Positions 58,115-64,000 of a stretch of DNA of 64,000 bases are shown here, piece after piece. Origin of the DNA: Symbiodinium kawagutii (lineage: Eukaryota; Sar; Dinophyceae; Suessiales; Symbiodiniaceae); NCBI GenBank assembly GCA_009767595.1, contig VSDK01018072.1, positions 332,898 through 396,897 of the forward strand, given 5' to 3'. Under the pieces are notes generated by a model. That model saw only the letters and a list, made by a program, of their open reading frames with translations, made no database searches and was not told where the DNA came from. The stretch's first letter is position 1. Every line of letters starts with the position of its first letter. The position numbers and the translations under genes are program-made.

Positions 58115-58197
58115 CTACGGCGGATGAGTCCCCAATCGTGAGGTCCGCATCTGGGTGTGCGAAGTATTTCCCAAGCTTCCTCTCAACTACGGTTGAT
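58115..58197 (-). CDS. Orphan exon, 83 nt
   Basis: Acceptor GCTGCAAG and donor GCCGTAG|GTATGA bound one base plus 27 codons plus G: STVVERKLGKYFAHPDADLT then IGDSSAV. Folded-protein composition. The frame continues after the donor as GMTEVQVLVKLLGSKSFCAV, which could also be coding. Not recognised. Confidence 0.42.
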
Positions 58198-58396
58198 CTT
58201 GCAGCACAGGCCTTTGGACTCAAAAGCCTTCACCATGCTGACGAGCGAATCCTAGAAGAAACGCCCAGAGCACTGCCGAATTCAAAGAGTGGACAATGCA
58301 CTCTCAGTCAGCATCAAAACAAACGGACAGGTTGACCAGGCTCACATGGCACTGTGCCAGCCATGCGTGCCAGTTGTGTCCCTTGTCACTGCCGCT

Positions 58397-58425
58397 ATCA
58401 TCATCATCGTCATCATCATCATCAT

Positions 58426-58457
<32 letters not shown>

Positions 58458-58492
58458 TCAACATCAACATCAACATCATCACCACCACCACG
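58397..58492. repeat. (CAT)n/(CAA)n/(CATCAA)n array
   Basis: CAT, then CAA, then alternating CAACAT units, ending in CAC triplets. Confidence 0.95.
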
Positions 58493-59719
58493 ACCACCTG
58501 CCCAATGAACGACGCACTAATGTCGATACGTCCTTGCCTTCGTCTCTTCCTCCCTGGCAGCAGGCACAAACCACTTCAACATGGCAAATTTAGCGTAACA
58601 AGAGAGGGACAGGTAGTCGCACTACAAGGAAGCCAACTACAAGTAAGCTAAACAACGCTGAAAGCACAGCCGGCAAAATCAAACCAATGGAGTAGTCGTA
58701 GATACATCAGCGATCAAGGCTTCGCATGAAGCTGGTCCAACTTGCCAATTCCTATGCTCCACTTGCCGGGTGCTCCTGGCGTGATAGTCTGCCTCCAGTT
58801 TTTGCAACTCCTCCTTCGCAGCGCGACAGGGCACATTATGCTGTTTTTTTACTTAGACTTGTGCCAATGACCCACGCAACAAAAAAATACAGTTTCATTC
58901 TGAAAACAGAACTGAGAACCTGGGCAATGTCACCTTGGGATGCATGGATAGCTGGATCAGGTCCGAATACTCAGTTTCGTCCACCAAGTTCTCTCCCCCA
59001 CATTTCTCTCTCATATGGGCGCTAATCATTAAAAAGCGGGCCAACATTAAACTATCATTTCCCAACTAGTGCAGGAAACTCTCAGGTGCATGCTTTGAGA
59101 GCCAAAGTCTTGACATGGGTTCTTTGCAAGATATAGTATATTTCAAAAATCTTGAGCTCGTTCTAATTTCACTTGATCATCTGAGTTTCAGCGATCTCTC
59201 TTCGCAAAGGACCACTGTACATAGTCTAGCCTCGCAGTTCATGGAAATTTGGGTTTCCTGGTTGTCGTTCATTCCTTCCATCTTGCTCTGGTAGAAGCTG
59301 GATAGGGAATCCTTACCGGGCTCAGTGCACCCAAACAGTCACTCATCTCTTCTTGACAAGTCTCGCCGCCAAAAAAAAAGTTCCACACTTTAGGCTGTTT
59401 GATCTACACTTCAGGCTGCAGTGGCTACAGGATCTGAATTCAGATGCGTTGGATCTGCTTGGGATTGAGAGTTCGCTCAAGGAGCACAGTCTTCTTGCAC
59501 CGAGCCCAGGCGCCAAGCAGTCCGTTCGGTCTTGACACCTGGGGCATGGCACAGATTGGTGCGAGGACCTTTTCTGTCAGACCATGATCGGCCTCATTAT
59601 TCCAAACATGTCCAATCATGTCAAGTCAGTTGAAACTTAGAGAGTGCAACTGGCAAACCGTGCCATTGAATTGTGACCTTCTTCCTGTCATGACTGCCAG
59701 TGGGATGCATTCCAGGTGG
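58493..59719. other. No supported gene
   Basis: A plus frame at 59353-59535 (LQWLQDLNSDALDLLGIESS) looks translated but opposes the array direction and lacks splice sites. Nothing else recognised. Confidence 0.35.
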
Positions 59720-59841
59720 AACAACTCATCAGTGCTTTGCCAGCACTCTTTTTACGATGGTGTAGGGTTCGCTTCTGCCAGGTCCAATCCTGGTCTTTTG
59801 CTGGTCAGCTTTCAGCGTTCCAGCTTTGGCATTTCCACCTC
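59720..59841 (-). repeat. Retroelement direct repeat, distal copy (B2)
   Basis: A 122-bp unit identical to 59973-60094 except at two positions. Interpreted as B2 of a split direct repeat at the 3' end of the minus-strand element. Confidence 0.88.
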
Positions 59842-59972
59842 TATACAAAATGGGTGGGTGGGTGTGGACAAATCAAGGGAGATTCCCTTGAGCCAAAATG
59901 GCATCCACCCACCATCCCCTTAGCACTGAAGTTGTTCTGCAGAAAACACCGCTACTCTCAGTTTTCTTTCCC
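59842..59972 (-). repeat. Inner segment A2 between the direct repeats
   Basis: 131 bp separating the two 122-bp copies. It contains the spliced-leader relict 59887-59902 in element sense, a perfect 8-bp inverted repeat (59873-59880 / 59884-59891) and an outer GGTGGGTGG / CCACCCACC pair. Predicted to recur at the element's 5' end. Confidence 0.6.
59887..59902 (-). other. Relict dinoflagellate spliced leader (16-nt match)
   Basis: The minus strand reads GCCATTTTGGCTCAAG, identical to the last 16 nt of the 22-nt dinoflagellate spliced leader; the preceding bases (GGAT) differ from the leader. A relict beginning around CC/GCC is what is expected when a trans-spliced mRNA is reverse transcribed and later re-spliced at the AG inside the leader. 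A 16-nt match by chance in 64 kb (both strands) is far below one. Confidence 0.75.
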
Positions 59973-60094
59973 AACAACTCATCAGTGCTTTGCCAGCACT
60001 CTTTTTCCGATGGTGTTGGGTTCGCTTCTGCCAGGTCCAATCCTGGTCTTTTGCTGGTCAGCTTTCAGCGTTCCAGCTTTGGCATTTCCACCTC
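59973..60094 (-). repeat. Retroelement direct repeat, proximal copy (B1)
   Basis: 120 of 122 bases identical to 59720-59841. Its element-5' edge coincides with the recombinase stop codon (60093-60095). Confidence 0.88.
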
Positions 60095-62132
60095 ATTTGC
60101 TTTGCGCCAAAGCTTGACACTTTTGGCACATCCCTTCATCGGCCTTCGTGACGAAGACAAAGTCGGACTTGTAGTAATGCCAACCACAACATGTCCTCCA
60201 CGTGAAGGGAGGAGAGCATACTGCCAACGAGAGGTTGCTGTGCACCACTTTGCTGCTGACCGCTTGTACGAAGAGTGGAAGTTTGTGGTTGTTCTCGAAG
60301 CTTCGCAGTCTCAGACTCTCCACCTCTTCGTCCAAAGATGCGAGGGCTTTCTGTTGGTTTTCCTTCGTCACCGCCAGCTCCGATAGCAGTTGGTTCTTGG
60401 TAGCTTCCAGGTGAGCCAAGGATTTGGCATCAAGCTGGGAGTCCTTCTCCGGTACGTTTCCATCCCAGTTCAATTGCCCATGAACACCGGGGTTGTTGAC
60501 CGGTAAGGACTCCAATGCTTCGTTGGCGTACTGGTAGATAACATTGCTCTTCCACCTCCCCAAGAACGCCACCTGAGCGATACTCCAACCTGCCTTGATG
60601 TAACCCAAGGCTCCAGTCCGTCTTGCAGAGTGGCCCGTGACCTTGTCGTCGAAAAGGGATTGCCATGCCTGAACCAAGGCATTCTTCGTAGCCTTCTTGC
60701 CCTTCTTGGTGACGCAGGCAAAGGACTGCTTGTTGGTTCTCATTCCATCCAGCAGTCTTGCCGTGGTGTAAACCGGGCAGTCTTGTTTGCACGGCCAAAC
60801 ATCACAGGTGCATTGAAGAACACGGAGTACTCTCTGTCCTGACTGGTCCGTCTTGGTGAGCGGCAGGTCCAGCTTAATGGTCTTGGCAGTGAAGTCAATG
60901 GTGAGGTGGTCCGTCTTGAGCAGCGCAAGTTCCACTTCTCTCAACATGAAGAGAGTTCCAAACTCAAAGAGCTCCAGCGCCAAAGGGACCTTCAACTTGG
61001 GGACAACCTTGGGATTGTGCTTGATGAAGTGAGTACCTTCGACGTGCCGGGGAACTTCAGGAGCTTTCTTGGGTGGACCTATGGCACGGTTGACGGGTCT
61101 TTTGCACTGTTGAAGGGTTCGTTCCAACAAGTCCGTCCAAGGGTGCCCTCCTTCGACGTGAAGTAGTTTGCACTCACCTAAGTAGATAGCGGCAGACCTA
61201 TATTCGGCCTGCTTCAGGACTCCCGCAATGAGCTTCAAAGAACCTTCGTTGAGAGGGAGAAGTTTATCTCGGGGTCTCGCTTCGGAGAAAATGTTTGCCA
61301 AAGTCTTTCGGATAGCTGCTTTGGATTCTCTGGAGGTGTTGGATGCATAGTCTCGTTCCAAACCTTTCACTGCTGAATTTGACTTTCTCGCCGCCCTGGC
61401 TAAGTGCAGCACCAACCAGCCCTTCTGCTTCTTCGTCAAAGCACTCCTTGCAGCGGTCTTTGGTCGACGTTTGTCAGTCTTGTCAGTTCCTTCCTCCAAT
61501 TGACTCGGAGGATTGGGCGGTCCCTTTCGTGGGCTGTAGATCTTCGCCATAGCTTGTTTCGAGATGTTCAGCATGGTGCCTACAGCTGAACGCATTTTGC
61601 CGAACTTGCCCTTCACGATCTTCAATGACGGTGTTTCTTTCGCCAGACCTTCGTCACCAAGTGGAATGTCGTCACTGAGAGGCCCCCCTTTCATTGATTT
61701 CAGCAAGTCTAGTCTGCTCGATTTGCTGGCGCTTGACAAGTTCGAGTCAAGCTCCCATGACTCTTCCACGGTTCTGGAAGCCCTGAACTCCGTCAACTCT
61801 GCGGGGTCTACCTTCAGGGAGGAACTCAACGATGCCAATGTTCCTTTGCTTATTCCGAACGGTGTTGTTGTCGGTTCTTCCCCTTCGTCACCATGTGTTC
61901 CTTGACCTCGAATAGTCCTCAGCGAAGATGATTGGGTAGGTTTCACATTGTTTTTGTTTTCTTTGTCGTCATGGTCCTTGTCAGACTCGCCAGACCCAAG
62001 TGCCTGAAATGGGCGTTTCGTCCCGCGTGCTCTGACGAGAGAGCTGATCCCACCAATGTGGGTCGGTCTGGGACCCAAGATGGGTCTGGCTCGGGTTGTT
62101 GGGGGCCTGACCAAAGGCGGTACTTCGCCAAA
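60093..62132 (-). CDS. Tyrosine recombinase of DIRS-like retrotransposon
   Basis: The frame is open from a stop at 62133-62135 to TGA at 60093-60095. Numbering from a TTG at 62112-62114 gives 673 codons; the true start is uncertain, and a neighbouring frame with ATG at 62183-62185 may supply the N-terminus after a frameshift. N-terminal 230 residues are polar. The catalytic core is recognisable: Arg392 (MLREVE), Lys421 (LPLTKTDQ), the H-x-x-R box His495/Arg498 (GHSARRTGALGYIKAGW), Trp521 in the place of the late His (LGRWKSN) and the nucleophile Tyr527 or Tyr529 (VIYQYA). This enzyme inserts the circular DNA intermediate without target duplication. A coiled coil (about 565-605) and a Cys-rich tail with CC (642-643) and C-x2-C (663-666) follow. 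All core residues are present, so the recombinase may be functional although its RT is broken. Confidence 0.82.
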   Translation of the reverse strand, partial: FGEVPPLVRPPTTRARPILGPRPTHIGGISSLVRARGTKRPFQALGSGESDKDHDDKENKNNVKPTQSSSLRTIRGQGTHGDEGEEPTTTPFGISKGTLASLSSSLKVDPAELTEFRASRTVEESWELDSNLSSASKSSRLDLLKSMKGGPLSDDIPLGDEGLAKETPSLKIVKGKFGKMRSAVGTMLNISKQAMAKIYSPRKGPPNPPSQLEEGTDKTDKRRPKTAARSALTKKQKGWLVLHLARAARKSNSAVKGLERDYASNTSRESKAAIRKTLANIFSEARPRDKLLPLNEGSLKLIAGVLKQAEYRSAAIYLGECKLLHVEGGHPWTDLLERTLQQCKRPVNRAIGPPKKAPEVPRHVEGTHFIKHNPKVVPKLKVPLALELFEFGTLFMLREVELALLKTDHLTIDFTAKTIKLDLPLTKTDQSGQRVLRVLQCTCDVWPCKQDCPVYTTARLLDGMRTNKQSFACVTKKGKKATKNALVQAWQSLFDDKVTGHSARRTGALGYIKAGWSIAQVAFLGRWKSNVIYQYANEALESLPVNNPGVHGQLNWDGNVPEKDSQLDAKSLAHLEATKNQLLSELAVTKENQQKALASLDEEVESLRLRSFENNHKLPLFVQAVSSKVVHSNLSLAVCSPPFTWRTCCGWHYYKSDFVFVTKADEGMCQKCQALAQSK

Positions 62133-62304
62133 CTAGCCAACCCACCAGGTAAAGGTGGGCCATCAAACCCGTCAACGCGAGCCATTGAATGAGCAAGGCG
62201 AATCCCCCCATACTTAAGCCAACTGCGGAATCAGTAGACACAACCAGACAGCCGGACCCCGGTTCCAAAACCCCTTTTACAGCTCCAAATCGGAGGGATC
62301 CAAA

Positions 62305-63271
62305 TCAGATCCAAGTCAACCAGGATCCCAAGCTGTCTTCAAGCTTGGTGGCGCCCCACAAATCGGGCTGCCTTCCTGGAGTGGGCAACGGGTAGAAGGC
62401 CTCCGTGCGAGCAGGTGCCGTGGAGATAGTCAACGATTCAATTTCCACAGGCTTGGGGGCACGATCCCAAATGCTCGGTCGCGAGAGGTAGTCCGCGATG
62501 TAGTTGGCCTTTCCAGGTACATGCTGCAATTGTACTTCCTCAATTTTTCAAATCCTCGAGGACCACTCCAATGCAAGCGCCGAGGAAGTTGAGAGTCGGA
62601 CTGGCTCCCGAAACCTTCTTCACCAGGGCGGGGGCGATGACGGAGTCGGCTTGAATGCAAAGCTGAATTAATTGATTTCCCAGCTTTTGCCCCCAGTAGC
62701 GCAGTGCTACCAGCAGCGCCAGGCTTTCGAGTGTACCTTGGGAACTCGACGCCCCCAATTCGAAGTCCAGCGCCTTCGCATCCTCGGCGGTCACGGTGGA
62801 GGTCCATGCTTCAACAATTTGGTTGTTCACAGTGAGGTAGGCTCCCATGCCCTCTGGGCAAGCATCGGAAGTGATGATCACCGATGCCCCTGCTCGTGGA
62901 AGCAAGGAAACCTTGCGTGTGGGGCGAGCCTTCGTGACGTTGAGGAACTTCAGCATTGCAATGCGAGCTCGTTCCAGGCGTCTGACATGGAAAAGGTTGG
63001 ATTTGTCCCTGTCATCTGCCCGATGTTGTCGACGGCGTTCTTCTGCACCGGTGCGTACTTCGCGTTCGCGATCAGCAAGTACTGCATACATCACCCGGAC
63101 GATCCTGACAGCCAAGAAAGTTTTCCTGTGACCGTCCTGAGCTCGGAAATAGGCGCCATACCCTTTCCGCCCCAGGCTTCCAACCTCTTCTGCAGGTCGT
63201 CCAAGAACTTCTCCGGGAGCGTCACGAGCACCTCGTCGTTGGACACCAGTCGAAACTCGATGCCTGCCCAC
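62305..63271 (-). pseudogene. RNase H domain of the retrotransposon, frameshifted
   Basis: The main frame (62540 up to about 63110) shows the RNase H acidic residues: Asp in ITSDACPEGMGAYL, Glu in ESLALLVALRYW and Asp in IQADSVIAPAL. The domain's end (QHVPGKANYIADYLSRP, with the His and last Asp) is in another frame at 62305-62529. One extra A in the A-run at about 62530-62534 explains the shift and creates a stop at 62540. Upstream, linkage to the RT is broken by a one-base loss near 63104, so the part of this frame above about 63110 is out of register. RNase H would remove the RNA template during replication; as it stands this one is split. Confidence 0.72.
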
Positions 63272-64000
63272 ACGATGTGTGAGCCTCTTTCGCCTTTGCG
63301 GATGGCGATGTCAAAGCCCAGGGCGGACATTGTGTAGATGACGAATCCCAAAGTGAGGTTTCTCCTGGCCATTGTCCCCTGGAAACACCAAAATGAATCA
63401 TCTATATAAATACACCTGATGTTGTCCAGCATCAGTGGGGACGCAGGCTTGGATCATGCGTGCTGCCCAAGCCGCCAGCCTCGCCCACAACAGCGGGGCT
63501 GTTTTGAAACCAAACAACAGGTTTCTAAAGAGCAGATAGCCATCCCCAGAAACATCTGGCGTAACACAATGCTCGAGTTCATCACGATGAACAGCAAGAT
63601 GTGGAAACGCATCACTGACATCGATCAGCACCATTTCACGCATCCAGTGCTGTCGAGTTTCCACTACCGAGGGGCTGGGGCGCAGTCGCCTCATGGCCTT
63701 CAAAGTTCGAACTGCGTCCATCGCCACCGGCAAGACCAGCTTCTCCTTCAAGGATGCTTTGGTGTTTCCCCCACTTCTCTTGAGGTCAATGATCAACCTC
63801 CGCTTCTTGGTTCCATCTCCTCTTTCTTTGATGATCAGGGCAAGTTTGGAGATGGTGCCTTTGGAGAAGTGGTTGTAGAGGTCGTCTTCGGAGATGCGTA
63901 GGACTATGCCCTTGTCCACGAGTCTTTGTACTTCAAGTTCAGCATCTTCAGGATTATCGCGGACAGAGCTGTAGTTGGCGATGGGGCCGCATGAAAGCTG
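63091..64000 (-). pseudogene. Reverse transcriptase of the retrotransposon, frameshifted, truncated by window end
   Basis: A frame open from the window end to 63398 carries the N-terminal RT motifs: KLALIIKERGDGTKKRRLII, then DLKRSG, the first catalytic Asp in MVLIDVSDAFPHLAVHRDEL, and LLFRNLLFGFKTAPLLWARL. The second half is in another frame (63091-63432), with the YIDD catalytic box (RCIYIDDSFW), LGFDIAIRKGERG and LRTVTGKLSWLSG. The two meet at about 63400-63412, where four extra bases (TTAT-like) interrupt the sequence just before the YxDD aspartates. All catalytic residues survive, but not in one frame. A one-base loss near 63104 shifts the link to RNase H. Confidence 0.75.

Larger units (their letters stand above)
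59720..64000 (-). mobile_element. DIRS/Ngaro-like tyrosine-recombinase retrotransposon (incomplete at window end)
   Basis: On the minus strand, from the window end leftwards: reverse transcriptase, RNase H, tyrosine recombinase, then repeat B1 (59973-60094), inner segment A2 (59842-59972) and repeat B2 (59720-59841). RT-RH-YR order with a recombinase in place of an integrase is the hallmark of DIRS-order elements. B1-A2-B2 at the 3' end is the split direct repeat arrangement of Ngaro/PAT-like groups, in which A2 should recur as A1 at the 5' end (beyond 64000). No methylase domain is seen. The RT-RH frame has three small indels, so this copy is not autonomous, although the recombinase frame is open. 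Gag and the 5' end lie outside the window. Confidence 0.8.

Noticed and set aside
61932..63901. Plus-strand frames over the retroelement (for example 62672-63337)
   Set aside because: Antisense shadows of the RT, RNase H and recombinase.
1..64000. tRNA, rRNA, snRNA, CRISPR arrays, bacterial promoters or ribosome binding sites
   Set aside because: None recognised by eye; the sequence is eukaryotic and no conserved RNA signature was seen. A covariance-model scan would be decisive.

Overview
This window looks like nuclear DNA of a dinoflagellate, most likely a Symbiodiniaceae-type genome. Four signs support this. (1) A 16-nt exact match to the 3' part of the conserved dinoflagellate spliced leader lies at 59887-59902. 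(2) Recognisable protein segments are cut into tiny exons separated by introns that begin GT, GC or apparently GA and end in AG, usually followed by G. (3) Nearly all supportable coding segments lie on the minus strand, as in unidirectional dinoflagellate gene arrays. (4) Low gene density is combined with very many microsatellites and with LINE and tyrosine-recombinase retroelements. No rRNA, tRNA, CRISPR or bacterial operon structure is visible. There is one assembly gap (Ns, 52555-52843).

Layout, minus strand unless stated. 1-4 kb: tetra-, penta- and trinucleotide repeats and a few orphan exons. 4.1-5.4 kb: the 3' end of a non-LTR (LINE) reverse transcriptase ORF, 5'-truncated, poly(A)-tailed and lying inside a GT microsatellite. 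6-13 kb: orphan exons and a 576-nt open frame (11553-12128). 13.5-14.2 kb: three phase-matched exons of an FAD-dependent amine-oxidase-like protein. 18.8-25.4 kb: a terminal exon, a cytochrome-b5 domain of sulfite-oxidase type (20388-20979) and the anticodon-binding part of an asparaginyl-tRNA synthetase (24777-25432). 27.7-28.1 kb: a long polypyrimidine tract. 29-46 kb: exons of charged or coiled-coil proteins, the clearest being 35811-36859 with a Lys-Glu-Gly minisatellite exon at 37049-37282. 47.4-49.0 kb: four phase-matched exons of a single-pass membrane protein ending in a stop. 53.2-54.5 kb: four phase-matched exons of a charged protein ending in a stop. 57-58 kb: further exons. 59.7-64.0 kb (window end): a DIRS/Ngaro-like tyrosine-recombinase retrotransposon (RT, RNase H, recombinase) with a B1-A2-B2 split-direct-repeat end.

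The most interesting observation is that retroelement. Its 3' end carries two 122-bp direct repeats around a 131-bp inner segment. That inner segment contains the sense-oriented spliced-leader relict and a nested hairpin. This suggests that the RNA entering the element's replication cycle was trans-spliced. The reverse transcriptase and RNase H are broken by small indels, including a 4-nt insertion in the catalytic YxDD box, while the 673-codon recombinase frame is open.

Exon boundaries were placed by eye from reading frame, splice signals and phase, so coordinates are approximate unless phase agreement is stated. Most exons encode proteins I do not recognise.
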